Assembly: GCF_002096845.1 (NCBI RefSeq)
Contig: NZ_NCVK01000004.1
Span: 9,446 to 67,828, forward strand
DNA from: Streptococcus mitis
GTDB lineage: Bacteria; Bacillota; Bacilli; Lactobacillales; Streptococcaceae
Direction of reading: 5' to 3'
DNA length: 58,383 bases
A program made the position numbers and the translations under genes. The notes below the pieces were generated by a model, which had not been told where the DNA came from, made no database searches, and was given only the letters and a program-made list of their open reading frames with translations. Position 1 is the first letter of the stretch. Each line of letters begins with the position of its first letter. This document shows positions 43,494-52,640 of the stretch, piece after piece.

Positions 43494-45548
43494 GTGGAAT
43501 TACTGATTTACCTCATCCTATTTTTACTGGTCTTGATTGTCTCGAGTACAACCAATAAGCTCCTGCCCTTTTTGCCCCTTCCTTTGGTGCAAATTCTGTT
43601 GGGAATTGTGATTGGTCTCTTTTTACCCAATACCGACTTTCACCTTAATACGGAGCTGTTTTTGGCCCTGGTTATCGGACCCTTGCTTTTTCGAGAGTCG
43701 GAGGAAGCAGATATTACGGCTATTTTAAAACACTGGCGAATCATTATCTATCTCATATTTCCAGTGATTTTCATCTCGACCCTGAGTTTGGGTGGCTTGG
43801 CTCATCTTCTTTGGCTCAGCCTTCCCTTGGCAGCTTGCTTGGCTGTTGGGGCGGCACTTGGCCCTACGGATTTGGTTGCCTTTGCCTCTCTTTCTGAGCG
43901 CTTTAGCTTTCCAAAGCGCGTGTCCAATATTCTTAAAGGTGAAGGACTCTTGAATGATGCTTCTGGATTGGTTGCCTTTCAGGTAGCTTTGACAGCTTGG
44001 ACAACTGGAGCCTTTTCCCTTGGTCAAGCGAGTAGTTCGCTCATCTTTTCAATCCTAGGCGGTTTTTTGATTGGCTTTTTAACAGCCATGACCAACCGCT
44101 TCCTCCATAGTTTCTTACTTAGTGTGAGAGCAACGGATATCGCTAGTGAGCTCCTTCTGGAATTGAGTTTGCCCTTGGTAACCTTCTTCCTGGCAGAAGA
44201 AGTCCACGTTTCAGGGATTATTGCCGTTGTAGTTGCTGGGATTTTAAAGGCAAGCCGTTTTAAGAAAATCACGCTCCTCGAAGCCCAAGTGGATACGGTA
44301 ACCGAGACGGTCTGGGACACAGTGAACTTTATGCTCAACGGTTCTGTCTTTGTGATTTTAGGGATGGAGCTGGAAATGATAGCAGAACCTATCTTGGCCA
44401 ATCCAATCTATAATCCCTTACTGTTATTGCTATCTCTTGTCGCCCTGACCGTTGTCCTCTTTGCCATTCGTTTTATCATGATTTATGGCTATTATGCCTA
44501 TAGGACTAGACGTCTCAAGAAAAAGCTAAATAAGTATATGAAGGACATGCTTCTCTTGACCTTCTCAGGAGTCAAGGGAACCGTGTCCATTGCTACGATT
44601 CTTCTGATACCAAGTGATTTGGAGCAGAAATATCCAATCTTACTTTTCCTTGTTGCAGGTGTGACGCTTGTCAGCTTTTTAACAGGTCTCGTGGTCTTAC
44701 CTCATCTTTCTGATGAACAGGAAGAAAGTAAGGATTATCTCATGCATATCGCTATTTTAAATGAGGTTACTTTGGAGTTAGAAAAGGAACTTGAAACTCA
44801 TAAGAATAAGCTCCCTCTCTATGCAGCCATTGACAATTATCATGGACGAATAGAGAACCTTATCCTGAGTCAAGAAAATAAGGGGGCTCAAGAAGACTGG
44901 GAGGCCTTGAAACTTCTCATCCTCAGTATTGAAAGTGATGGTTTAGAACAGGCTTACGAAGAGGACAAGATGAGTGAGCGTGCCTATCGAGTCTACCAGC
45001 GTTATTTGAAAAACATGGAACAAAGTATCAATCGTAAGTTTGCGTCACGATTGACCTATTATTTCCTTGTTTCCTTGCGGATTTTACGTTTTCTCCTTCA
45101 CGAAGTCTTTACCTTAGGCAAGACCTTTCGCAGTTGGAAAAATGAAGAATCACAGAAACTCAGAGCCCTTGACTATGACCAAATTGCAGAGCTCTATCTA
45201 GAAAATACAGAGATGATTATTGAAAGTTTGGAGAACCTTAAAGGAGTTTATAAGAGTTCTTTAATCAGCTTCATGCAGGATTCTCGTCTCCGAGAAACAG
45301 CTATTATCACCAGTGGTGCCTTTGTCGAACGAGTTATCAATCGTGTTAAACCCAACAATATCGATGAAATGCTGAGAGGCTATTATCTGGAGCGCAAGTT
45401 GATTTTCGAATACGAAGAAAAACGGTTGATTACGACCAAGTATGCCAAGAAGTTACGACAAAATGTGAATAACTTAGAGAACTATTCTCTGAAGGAAGCT
45501 GCCAATACCCTGCCTTATGATATGGTGGAATTGGTAAGAAGAAATTAG
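43494..45548 (+). CDS. CPA1-family Na+/H+ antiporter
   Basis: 684 residues. Ten to twelve membrane helices occupy residues 1-400 with the CPA1 hallmarks GPTDLVAFASL and the core GEGLLNDASGLVAFQ (paired Asp-type site). FSGVKGTVSIATILL is the conserved late helix. Residues 410-684 form a long charged cytoplasmic tail, likely regulatory. It exchanges Na+ or K+ for protons. GTG start at 43494 is set by RBS AAGGAGG. A BOX element begins three bases after the stop. Confidence 0.85.
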   Translation: MELLIYLILFLLVLIVSSTTNKLLPFLPLPLVQILLGIVIGLFLPNTDFHLNTELFLALVIGPLLFRESEEADITAILKHWRIIIYLIFPVIFISTLSLGGLAHLLWLSLPLAACLAVGAALGPTDLVAFASLSERFSFPKRVSNILKGEGLLNDASGLVAFQVALTAWTTGAFSLGQASSSLIFSILGGFLIGFLTAMTNRFLHSFLLSVRATDIASELLLELSLPLVTFFLAEEVHVSGIIAVVVAGILKASRFKKITLLEAQVDTVTETVWDTVNFMLNGSVFVILGMELEMIAEPILANPIYNPLLLLLSLVALTVVLFAIRFIMIYGYYAYRTRRLKKKLNKYMKDMLLLTFSGVKGTVSIATILLIPSDLEQKYPILLFLVAGVTLVSFLTGLVVLPHLSDEQEESKDYLMHIAILNEVTLELEKELETHKNKLPLYAAIDNYHGRIENLILSQENKGAQEDWEALKLLILSIESDGLEQAYEEDKMSERAYRVYQRYLKNMEQSINRKFASRLTYYFLVSLRILRFLLHEVFTLGKTFRSWKNEESQKLRALDYDQIAELYLENTEMIIESLENLKGVYKSSLISFMQDSRLRETAIITSGAFVERVINRVKPNNIDEMLRGYYLERKLIFEYEEKRLITTKYAKKLRQNVNNLENYSLKEAANTLPYDMVELVRRN

Positions 45549-45551
45549 TTA

Positions 45552-45664
45552 ATACTCTTCGAAAATCTCTTCAAACCACGTCAGCTCTATCTACAACCTC
45601 AAAGCAGTGCTTTGAGCAACCTGTGGCTAGCTTCCTAGTTTGCTCTTTGATTTTCATTGAGTAT
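45552..45664 (+). repeat. BOX element (boxA-boxC, no boxB)
   Basis: ATACTCTTCGAAAATCTC to TTTTCATTGAGTAT, with boxC hairpin CTCAAAGCAGTGCTTTGAG carrying compensating changes in both arms relative to the other copies (AAAACAGTGTTTT). It fills the antiporter-yihY gap. Confidence 0.9.
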
Positions 45665-45689
45665 CAGATTATAAGTGAAGGAGTGTGAC

Positions 45690-46550
45690 ATGAAAAAGTG
45701 GTGGAAAGAGCTGATAGATAAGCCTTTATTAAAAGCTTTTTTGCATTATTATCAAGCATCAGATAGTGAGTTGACCAGTGTCGCAGTAGCCTACTATTGG
45801 TTGATTTCGATTTTTCCCCTGCTTTTGGTGGTAGTTAATATCCTCCCCTATTTTCAGATTCCAGTTTCTAATTTTTTAAAAGTCGTCAATGAATTCTTGC
45901 CAGAAACCATGTATGATGTGGTCGCAAAGATTATTACAGAAGTGCTGACCCAACCTTCAACGGGCCTGTTGAGTTTTGCTGTTTTGTCAGCCCTCTGGAC
46001 CTTTTCAAAATCCATGAATTTCCTACAGAAAGCCTTTAATAAAGCTTACGGAGTAGCAAAAAATCGAGGGATGATTTCTCATCAACTCATGAGTTTGTTT
46101 GTCAGTTTTGGTTTGCAGATTCTCTTTGCCTTGGCTCTCTTTCTGAGTGTTTTTGGCCGCATGCTCCTCAACCTTATCAAAAGCTACTGGCAATCGGATA
46201 GTCCTCTCTTTGATTACCTGCAGGATCTAACAGGTCCCTTGGTCTATGCCTTGATTTTTGCCATCTTGGTTATGCTTTATTATTTCCTTCCCAATGTTAA
46301 GGTGCGACGAATTCGACATGTATTGCCAGGAAGTGCCTTTGTCTTGTTGACCTTGGTCTTCCTGCTCAATATCTTTTCAGTTTATATCAACAACTATGTT
46401 AATCACCTCGTGGACGTCCGTTTTTTCAGTTCCATCGTCGTGGTGGTCATGATGTTCTGGTTTATTCTTATTGCTAAGATTTTGATTGTCGGCGCGGTGA
46501 TCAATGCCAGTGTGCAGAGCTTGAAAGATCCGAGCTTGAGAATAAATTAA
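45690..46550 (+). CDS. YihY/BrkB-family membrane protein
   Basis: 286 residues with six membrane helices; SVAVAYYWLISIFPLLLVV and LWTFSKSMNFLQKAFNKAYG are the conserved family blocks. Once annotated as RNase BN, the family is now thought to be a membrane transporter or envelope protein of uncertain role. ATG 45690 follows RBS GAAGGAG; a GTG at 45675 is part of that RBS region. Confidence 0.8.
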   Translation: MKKWWKELIDKPLLKAFLHYYQASDSELTSVAVAYYWLISIFPLLLVVVNILPYFQIPVSNFLKVVNEFLPETMYDVVAKIITEVLTQPSTGLLSFAVLSALWTFSKSMNFLQKAFNKAYGVAKNRGMISHQLMSLFVSFGLQILFALALFLSVFGRMLLNLIKSYWQSDSPLFDYLQDLTGPLVYALIFAILVMLYYFLPNVKVRRIRHVLPGSAFVLLTLVFLLNIFSVYINNYVNHLVDVRFFSSIVVVVMMFWFILIAKILIVGAVINASVQSLKDPSLRIN

Positions 46551-46569
46551 CTCAATTTTTATCCATTAC

Positions 46570-46616
46570 AAAACGCATAGTATCAAGGTTTTAATGCCTG
46601 ATAATATGCGTTTTTT
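46570..46616. terminator. Bidirectional terminator between yihY and queA
   Basis: AAAACGCATAGTATCA pairs, with one mismatch, with TGATAATATGCGTTTT; the 5' arm is identical to that at 16469. Confidence 0.75.
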
Positions 46617-46627
46617 GATTATGTAAA

Positions 46628-47656
46628 TCAATAGATAAACATGGCGTCACCGAAACTAAAGAAGCGGTAGTGTTCTTGGATGGCATGGTGATAGGCCTCT
46701 AAGACTAATTCACGGCCTGCAAAGGCAGAAACCAACATGACCAGAGTTGATTTTGGCAGGTGGAAGTTGGTTGAAAAGGCATCGACAACCTTCCATTGGT
46801 AACCAGGTTTGATAAAGATATTGGTCCAGCCAGAATCTGCTTGTATTTGTCCATCAAACTTGGAACCAATAGTCTCCAAGGTGCGGATAGAAGTAGTTCC
46901 AACAGCGATGACACGCCCACCATTTTCCTTAACAGTGCGAAGAGTGGCAGCCGCTTCCTCAGAAAGCTGGTAGAATTCTGAGTGCATTTCGTGTTCGTCC
47001 AGATTGTCCACAGATACAGGTCTAAAGGTTCCGAGTCCTACATGAAGAGTCAGATAGACCAGATGAACCCCCTTGGCTTGGATTTCTGCCAGTAGTTCTT
47101 TGGTGAAGTGAAGACCAGCAGTCGGTGCTGCAGCAGAGCCACTTTCCTTGGCGTAAACGGTTTGATAGCGTTCACGGTCATCCAGCTTTTCGTGGATATA
47201 AGGCGGTAGCGGCATTTCTCCCAGACTTTCCAAAACTTCTAGGAAAATTCCTTGGTATTCAAAGCGGACAATGCGGCCCCCGTGAGTCAATTCTTCCGTA
47301 ACAACAGCGCTGAGACGGCCATCACCAAAGCTAACGCGAGTGCCGACCTTGAGGCGTTTGGCAGGTTTTGCCAGAACTTCCCACTCGTCTCCAGCAGTAT
47401 TTTTGAGCAGGAGAAGTTCCACATGGCCTCCTGTTTCTTCCTTTTGACCATAGAGGCGGGCAGGGAGAACGCGGGTGTCGTTCATAACGAGGGCATCACC
47501 AGGTTCCAGCATATCAATAATGGAGTGGAAGTGTTTATCCTGCATTTCTCCCGTCTCACGGTTGACAATGAGGAGTTTAGAGGCATCTCGTTTTTCAAGG
47601 GGCGTTTGAGCAATCAATTCCTCGGGTAAGTAGAAATCAAAATCAGCTGTATTCAT
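46628..47656 (-). CDS. queA: S-adenosylmethionine:tRNA ribosyltransferase-isomerase
   Basis: 342 residues from the ATG of [17 protein letters not shown], the usual QueA length; an ATG four codons earlier (47668) is possible. [25 protein letters not shown] and [10 protein letters not shown] are strongly conserved QueA blocks. It transfers the ribosyl part of SAM to preQ1 at tRNA position 34 to make epoxyqueuosine. It is convergent with yihY and divergent from nagB. Confidence 0.93.
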   Translation of the reverse strand: MNTADFDFYLPEELIAQTPLEKRDASKLLIVNRETGEMQDKHFHSIIDMLEPGDALVMNDTRVLPARLYGQKEETGGHVELLLLKNTAGDEWEVLAKPAKRLKVGTRVSFGDGRLSAVVTEELTHGGRIVRFEYQGIFLEVLESLGEMPLPPYIHEKLDDRERYQTVYAKESGSAAAPTAGLHFTKELLAEIQAKGVHLVYLTLHVGLGTFRPVSVDNLDEHEMHSEFYQLSEEAAATLRTVKENGGRVIAVGTTSIRTLETIGSKFDGQIQADSGWTNIFIKPGYQWKVVDAFSTNFHLPKSTLVMLVSAFAGRELVLEAYHHAIQEHYRFFSFGDAMFIY

Positions 47657-47733
47657 ATATTTGTTCATTCTTTCTAAGTTCTAATCTTATCCATTATAAC
47701 ATGTTTCAAGTTTGGACGCTCTTTTTTTGAAAA

Positions 47734-47747
47734 TTAAACCGTTTTCA
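47734..47747 (+). promoter_or_regulatory. CcpA cre site upstream of nagB
   Basis: TTAAACCGTTTTCA matches TGWAANCGNTNWCA at 13 of 14 positions and lies one base before the -35. It predicts carbon catabolite control by CcpA with HPr-Ser-P, made by HprK encoded 2 kb downstream. Confidence 0.65.
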
Positions 47748-47748
47748 C

Positions 47749-47777
47749 TTGACAAAAATTGGTCTATACCATATAAT
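47749..47777 (+). promoter_or_regulatory. nagB promoter with embedded NagR-type operator
   Basis: TTGACA (47749-47754), 17-base spacer, TATAAT (47772-47777). The spacer is filled by ATTGGTCTATACCAT (47758-47772), the GntR-family NagR operator type TGGTnTAnACCA. A repressor there would block polymerase and release with glucosamine-6-phosphate. Confidence 0.75.
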
Positions 47778-47806
47778 AAATATAGATTGAAACGGAGGAT
47801 GAAAAG

Positions 47807-48514
47807 ATGAAAGTTATTAAAGTTGAAAACCAAATCGAAGGTGGAAAAGTTGCTTTTGAGATTTTGAAGGAAAAATTAGCCAATGGAGCTCAAACCCTAG
47901 GACTTGCGACAGGAAGTAGCCCACTTGAATTTTACAAGGAAATTGTTGAGAGTGACCTTGATTTTTCAAATCTAACCAGTGTCAACCTTGATGAGTATGT
48001 AGGCCTTGATGGGGACAACCCACAGTCTTATCGTTACTTCATGCAAGAAAACTTGTTTAACCAAAAACCATTTAAAGAAAGTTTCTTGCCTCGTGGGGTT
48101 AAGGACAATGCTGAAGCTGAAGTAGAACGCTACAACCAAATTTTGGCTGACCATCCAGTTGACCTCCAAATCTTGGGAATCGGTCGCAATGGACATATCG
48201 GCTTTAATGAGCCTGGTACTCCATTTGACAGTCAAACACATCTAGTCGAACTTGACCAGTCTACTATCGAAGCCAATGCTCGCTTCTTTGACAAGATTGA
48301 AGATGTTCCAACCCAAGCCATTTCAATGGGGATTAAAAACATCTTGGATGCCAAGTCAATCCTTCTCTTTGCTTATGGTGAATCAAAAGCAGAAGCCATT
48401 GCTGGAACCGTGTCTGGTCCAGTGACTGAGAACTTACCAGCAAGTAGCCTACAAAACCACCCTGATGTGACTATTATTGCAGATGCAGAAGCGCTTAGCT
48501 TGTTAGAAAAATAA
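47807..48514 (+). CDS. nagB: Glucosamine-6-phosphate deaminase
   Basis: 235 residues. [23 protein letters not shown] and [14 protein letters not shown] are the conserved catalytic and binding blocks. It converts glucosamine-6-phosphate to fructose-6-phosphate and ammonia, feeding amino sugars into glycolysis. RBS CGGAGG. A strong terminator follows, so it is monocistronic, under the combined cre/NagR-type control described upstream. Confidence 0.95.
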   Translation: MKVIKVENQIEGGKVAFEILKEKLANGAQTLGLATGSSPLEFYKEIVESDLDFSNLTSVNLDEYVGLDGDNPQSYRYFMQENLFNQKPFKESFLPRGVKDNAEAEVERYNQILADHPVDLQILGIGRNGHIGFNEPGTPFDSQTHLVELDQSTIEANARFFDKIEDVPTQAISMGIKNILDAKSILLFAYGESKAEAIAGTVSGPVTENLPASSLQNHPDVTIIADAEALSLLEK

Positions 48515-48520
48515 AAAGTA

Positions 48521-48557
48521 TAAAAACCACTTGCTCTTTGGAGTGAGTGGTTTTTTA
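48521..48557 (+). terminator. Terminator of nagB
   Basis: AAAACCACTTGCTC pairs with GAGTGAGTGGTTTT and is followed by T. Confidence 0.78.
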
Positions 48558-48717
48558 CTTCAAATGTTCACTATCCTGCTAAAAGAAATTTTTCTGTAAA
48601 TTCCCGTAACAGTTGTCGATATTTCATATAAAAAGGTATCCAATAGAAAATTATTAAATGTCTGTAAACTGTGATATAATCGTATTGACTATTTTTTATG
48701 ATACTATACGATTTTTA

Positions 48718-49302
48718 TTAAGACAGTCGATAGTTGTTGATGCTGGAAACCATGATATAACTGGCAATTCCTGACATGTGAAGAAAGGTTGAAATCCAGC
48801 CTGTTATATTTGGTAGAAGCATGGTGAGAGATAGAACGATTAAAAGGATATAAAATAGTTTTAATCCTAAATTGAAATTTTTCCATATACTAAACATATT
48901 CATCACCCCACCCGTTACAAAAGCATAGCCAATAGCAGAGATACCCGATGCCTGAATTTCTTGATTCTGTGTTAATATATGGAATGCAATTGAAGATATT
49001 ATCATAGAAGTAATAAAAACTAAAAATACATATTTTGATCCCCTTTTATACTCCAATAGCCCACCAAAAGGAAGTAACATTAAAGTATTTAAAACTAAAT
49101 GAAACCATATAAACCATACTGGTGCTTCTTTACTTCCATGCATAAATGTACCACTAAAGTATTGCCAACAATAAATTGGCTTTGAATGAAATGCAAATAA
49201 GTCATACATTACACTTCCCAAAAAGGTAGTAAGAATTCCTAGCAATAAACAAATTACAACTAAAATACTGACCACAGGGCAAATTTTTATGATTCTTTTC
49301 AT
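48718..49302 (-). CDS. Rhomboid-family intramembrane protein
   Basis: 194 residues with six membrane helices. HLVLNTLMLLPFGGLLE in the second helix has the rhomboid His/Asn, ASGISAIGYA has a G-x-S pair at the catalytic-serine place, and LHMSGIASY supplies the histidine in the last helix. If active it would cut membrane proteins inside the bilayer. Codon use is AT-rich and rare-codon-heavy (ATA, AAT) compared with nagB and hprK, hinting at acquisition. RBS is poor (GAAGTG). Monocistronic, minus strand. Confidence 0.65.
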   Translation of the reverse strand: MKRIIKICPVVSILVVICLLLGILTTFLGSVMYDLFAFHSKPIYCWQYFSGTFMHGSKEAPVWFIWFHLVLNTLMLLPFGGLLEYKRGSKYVFLVFITSMIISSIAFHILTQNQEIQASGISAIGYAFVTGGVMNMFSIWKNFNLGLKLFYILLIVLSLTMLLPNITGWISTFLHMSGIASYIMVSSINNYRLS

Positions 49303-49439
49303 GTTATAGATTCACTTCTAAATAATACTAATTTTTGCTAATCAATATGTGCCACTATTATATCATTTTCATCTATAAATGTTAATCAATTTTAACAAGA
49401 TTAAAATTGAAGATAATATAAGTTTATGGCAGTTTTTTC

Positions 49440-49468
49440 TTGACAATTATTCCTTTTACGTGTAAAAT
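49440..49468 (+). promoter_or_regulatory. rpsU promoter
   Basis: TTGACA (49440-49445), 17-base spacer, TAAAAT (49463-49468). Confidence 0.75.
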
Positions 49469-49502
49469 AGAATAGATCTTGAACTTGAAGGGAGTGAAAA
49501 AA

Positions 49503-49679
49503 ATGTCTAAAACAGTAGTACGTAAGAATGAATCTCTTGACGACGCACTTCGTCGTTTCAAACGTGCGGTTACTAAAGCTGGTACTCTTCAAGAAACACG
49601 CAAACGTGAATTCTATGAAAAACCTTCTGTAAAACGTAAACGTAAATCAGAAGCAGCTCGTAAACGTAAAAAATTCTAA
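49503..49679 (+). CDS. rpsU: 30S ribosomal protein S21
   Basis: 58 residues: [19 protein letters not shown] start and a highly basic C-terminus ([15 protein letters not shown]). It joins the platform of the small subunit and helps base pairing of mRNA leaders with the anti-Shine-Dalgarno. RBS GGGAGTG. High-expression codons. A terminator follows. Confidence 0.96.
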
Positions 49680-49687
49680 TTAGAAAT

Positions 49688-49716
49688 GAAAGGCTAGAGA
49701 AATCTAGTCTTTTTCT
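49688..49716 (+). terminator. Terminator of rpsU
   Basis: AAGGCTAGA pairs with TCTAGTCTT, followed by TTTTC. Confidence 0.72.
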
Positions 49717-49808
49717 TTTAAATAAATACTTCAAAGCCTGCAAAAATCTCAAATATCCTACTACAATTTGATATAATAGAGAGAAGAACTCATTTGAAGG
49801 AGGAAATG

Positions 49809-50744
49809 ATGTCGGTTTTAGTAAAAGAAGTGATTGAAAAGCTTAGACTAGACATTGTCTATGGCGAACCAGAATTACTTGAAAAGGAAATTAATACCGC
49901 GGACATTACGCGACCTGGTCTTGAAATGACTGGCTATTTTGACTATTATACGCCTGAGCGAATCCAGCTCTTGGGGATGAAGGAGTGGTCCTACCTCGTT
50001 TCGATGTCCTCTCACAACCGTTACCAAGTCTTGAAAAAAATGTTTCTACCTGAGACACCTGCGGTAATTGTTGCCCGTGGTTTGGTGGTTCCGGAGGAAA
50101 TGTTAAAGGCAGCCAGAGAATGTAAGATTGCCATTTTAACCAGCCGTACGGCAACCAGTCGTTTATCTGGAGAGTTATCTAGCTATCTGGATTCACGTTT
50201 AGCAGAACGGACCAGTGTGCACGGTGTCTTGATGGATATCTATGGAATGGGTGTCTTGATTCAGGGCGATAGTGGAATCGGTAAGAGTGAGACAGGTCTA
50301 GAGCTTGTCAAACGTGGTCACCGCTTGGTAGCTGATGACCGTGTCGATATTTTTGCCAAGGACGAGATTACTCTTTGGGGTGAACCGGCTGAAATCTTGA
50401 GACACCTGATTGAAATTCGTGGGGTTGGGATTATCGATGTCATGAGCCTCTACGGTGCCAGTGCTGTCAAGGACTCTTCACAAGTCCAGCTGGCTGTTTA
50501 TTTGGAAAATTACGATACACATAAAACCTTTGATCGTCTGGGAAACAATGCAGAGGAACTTGAAATTTCTGGCGTAGCCATTCCTCGTATTCGTATTCCA
50601 GTTAAAACAGGTCGTAATATCTCTGTCGTGATTGAGGCTGCTGCCATGAATTATCGTGCTAAGGAAATGGGCTTTGATGCGACGCGTTTGTTCGAAGAAC
50701 GCTTGACAAAACTTATTGCTCAAAACGAGGTGCCTAATGCTTGA
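49809..50744 (+). CDS. hprK: HPr kinase/phosphorylase
   Basis: 311 residues. The Walker [12 protein letters not shown] lies near residue 155, the HprK signature [16 protein letters not shown] follows, and the N-terminal domain is complete. It phosphorylates Ser46 of HPr to make the CcpA co-effector, and reverses it, setting catabolite repression. ATG 49809 has RBS AAGGAGG and gives the usual length. Its end overlaps lgt by eight bases. Confidence 0.95.
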   Translation: MSVLVKEVIEKLRLDIVYGEPELLEKEINTADITRPGLEMTGYFDYYTPERIQLLGMKEWSYLVSMSSHNRYQVLKKMFLPETPAVIVARGLVVPEEMLKAARECKIAILTSRTATSRLSGELSSYLDSRLAERTSVHGVLMDIYGMGVLIQGDSGIGKSETGLELVKRGHRLVADDRVDIFAKDEITLWGEPAEILRHLIEIRGVGIIDVMSLYGASAVKDSSQVQLAVYLENYDTHKTFDRLGNNAEELEISGVAIPRIRIPVKTGRNISVVIEAAAMNYRAKEMGFDATRLFEERLTKLIAQNEVPNA

Positions 50745-51525
50745 TCCAATCGCTATTCATCTAGGCCCTCTAGCTATTCGTTGGTATGCCTTGTGTATTG
50801 TAACAGGCTTGATTCTTGCGGTTTATTTGACCATGAAAGAAGCGCCTAGAAAGAAGATCATACCAGACGATATTTTAGATTTTATCTTGATTGCCTTTCC
50901 TCTGGCTATTTTAGGAGCCCGTCTCTACTATGTCATTTTCCGTTTTGATTACTATAGTCAGAATTTAGGAGAGATTTTTGCCATTTGGAATGGTGGTTTG
51001 GCCATTTACGGTGGTTTGATAACTGGGGCTCTTGTACTTTATATCTTTGCTGATCGTAAACTCATTAATACTTGGGATTTTCTAGATATTGCAGCGCCTA
51101 GCGTCATGATAGCCCAAAGTTTGGGTCGCTGGGGCAATTTCTTTAACCAAGAAGCCTATGGTGCAGCAGTGGATAATCTGGATTATCTACCTGGTTTTAT
51201 CCGTGACCAGATGTATATAGAGGGGAGCTACCGTCAGCCGACTTTCCTTTATGAGTCTCTATGGAATTTACTTGGCTTTGTCTTGATTCTGATTGTTAGA
51301 CGAAAATGGAAGAGTCTCAGACGAGGTCATATTACTGCTTTCTACTTGATTTGGTATGGTTTCGGTCGTATGGTCATCGAAGGCATGCGAACAGATAGTC
51401 TCATGTTCTTTGGCCTTCGAGTGTCCCAATGGGTATCAGTTGTCCTTATCGGACTAGGTATTTTTATCATTCTATATCAAAATCGAAAGAAGGCCCCTTA
51501 CTATGTTACAGAGGAGGAAAACTAA
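50737..51525 (+). CDS. lgt: Prolipoprotein diacylglyceryl transferase
   Basis: 262 residues, seven membrane helices. The Lgt signature [13 protein letters not shown] is intact and includes the essential Arg/Asn/Glu; a conserved Arg lies in ILGARLYYV. It transfers diacylglycerol from phosphatidylglycerol to the lipobox cysteine of prolipoproteins, such as the binding lipoprotein at 740. It overlaps hprK and is followed with no gap by the DUF948 gene. Confidence 0.95.
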   Translation: MLDPIAIHLGPLAIRWYALCIVTGLILAVYLTMKEAPRKKIIPDDILDFILIAFPLAILGARLYYVIFRFDYYSQNLGEIFAIWNGGLAIYGGLITGALVLYIFADRKLINTWDFLDIAAPSVMIAQSLGRWGNFFNQEAYGAAVDNLDYLPGFIRDQMYIEGSYRQPTFLYESLWNLLGFVLILIVRRKWKSLRRGHITAFYLIWYGFGRMVIEGMRTDSLMFFGLRVSQWVSVVLIGLGIFIILYQNRKKAPYYVTEEEN

Positions 51526-51909
51526 ATGTTAGAAGTTGCATATATTCTTGTAGCCCTTGCTTTGATTGTATTTTTAGTGTATCTGATTATCACTGTACAA
51601 AAGCTTGGACGTGTTATTGATGAAACAGAAAAGACGATTAAAACCTTGACTTCAGATGTGGATGTGACCTTGCATCACACCAATGAATTGCTGGCTAAGG
51701 TTAATGTCTTGGCAGATGATATCAATGTCAAGGTGGCAACGATTGATCCACTCTTTAATGCTGTTGCAGATTTATCTCTATCTGTTTCAGACCTCAATGA
51801 CCATGCGCGTGTCTTAAGCAAGAAAGCTTCATCAGCTGGTTCAAAAACACTCAAGACTGGGGCAAGTTTGTCAGCTCTGCGTCTTGCCAGTAAATTTTTC
51901 AAAAAATAA
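51526..51909 (+). CDS. DUF948 domain-containing protein
   Basis: 127 residues: one N-terminal membrane helix (about 4-24) followed by a helical, heptad-like cytoplasmic region, the DUF948 pattern also found beside ytxH-like genes in Firmicutes. Function unknown, maybe stress related. It begins at the base after the lgt stop; RBS AGAGGAGG is inside lgt. Confidence 0.8.
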   Translation: MLEVAYILVALALIVFLVYLIITVQKLGRVIDETEKTIKTLTSDVDVTLHHTNELLAKVNVLADDINVKVATIDPLFNAVADLSLSVSDLNDHARVLSKKASSAGSKTLKTGASLSALRLASKFFKK

Positions 51910-51924
51910 AAAAGGAGAATCCTT

Positions 51925-52317
51925 ATGGGTAAACTATCCTCAATCCTTTTAGGAACCGTTTCAGGTGCAGCTCTTGCCTTGTTTTTAACAAGCGACAAGG
52001 GCAAACAAGTTTGCAGTCAGGCTCAAGATTTTCTGGATGATTTGAGAGAAGATCCAGAGTATGCCAAGGAGCAGGTCTGTGAAAAACTGACAGAAGTTAA
52101 GGAGCAGGCTACAGATTTTGTTCTGAAAACCAAAGAACAGGTTGAGTCAGGTGAAATCACCCTTGATACTATCCTTGAAAAAGCAAAATGTTGCGCTCAT
52201 CAGGCAACAGAAGCTTCTAAAGAGACCTTGAACAGTTTCAAAGAACAACTGGAAGAAAAAGTGGTTGTGGAAGAACAAGAAGGTCAAGAAATCGTCATCG
52301 AGATTCAAGAAGATTAA
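51925..52317 (+). CDS. YtxH-like protein
   Basis: 130 residues: a short N-terminal helix (SSILLGTVSGAALALFLTS) followed by the SDKGK turn typical of YtxH (gas-vesicle-GvpP-like) proteins and a long acidic helical tail. RBS AAAGGAG. It closes the hprK-lgt-DUF948-ytxH operon; a strong terminator follows. Function unknown, general-stress context in relatives. Confidence 0.78.
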   Translation: MGKLSSILLGTVSGAALALFLTSDKGKQVCSQAQDFLDDLREDPEYAKEQVCEKLTEVKEQATDFVLKTKEQVESGEITLDTILEKAKCCAHQATEASKETLNSFKEQLEEKVVVEEQEGQEIVIEIQED

Positions 52318-52326
52318 AATCAGCAT

Positions 52327-52372
52327 ACCGTTTCTTGGTTTTTTATAAAATCAAGAAATGGTTATTTTTTTC
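52327..52372 (+). terminator. Terminator of hprK-lgt operon
   Basis: ACCGTTTCTTG pairs with CAAGAAATGGT around an AT loop, then TATTTTTTTT. Confidence 0.78.
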
Positions 52373-52389
52373 CTTTAATGAACCCTTTG

Positions 52390-52640
52390 TGATATAATGG
52401 CAGTATAGAACGTGCAATATTTTGATTTATTCCATAATATAGTAAAATTTTAATAGCAGGTTATTGATTGTCATACGGATGGGGAAATGGACCTAGATGA
52501 TAAAAGAGAAAAAGATAACCTTGGTTCTTTTTTACAGAGTTGTTTGGTAGTCTAAAATAAGCGGTTCTGTCCGTAACCTAAATAACCCGTCTGATGAACT
52601 GGGTGACTGGGTTGAGCTATTACAACAAATAGTAATTTAA
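52390..52640 (+). ncRNA. Candidate structured non-coding RNA (6S-like or long leader)
   Basis: An extended -10, TGATATAAT (hexamer 52393-52398), predicts a start near 52405 with no gene until 52799. Nested complementary blocks are seen: TAATAGC (52451-52457) with GCTATTA (52616-52622), TACGGA (52474-52479) with TCCGTA (52570-52575), GGACC near 52489 with GGTTC near 52523, and a side hairpin AACCC (52584-52588) with GGGTT (52609-52613). A long rod with a side hairpin is reminiscent of 6S RNA, but I cannot confirm it. No clear 3' terminator was found, so it may be part of the adhesin leader. Confidence 0.4.

Noticed and set aside
48672..48717. Short RNA gene suggested by TGATATAAT followed by a hairpin and T-run
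   Set aside because: The 5' arm of the hairpin overlaps the -10 itself, so a transcript from that promoter would not contain the hairpin.
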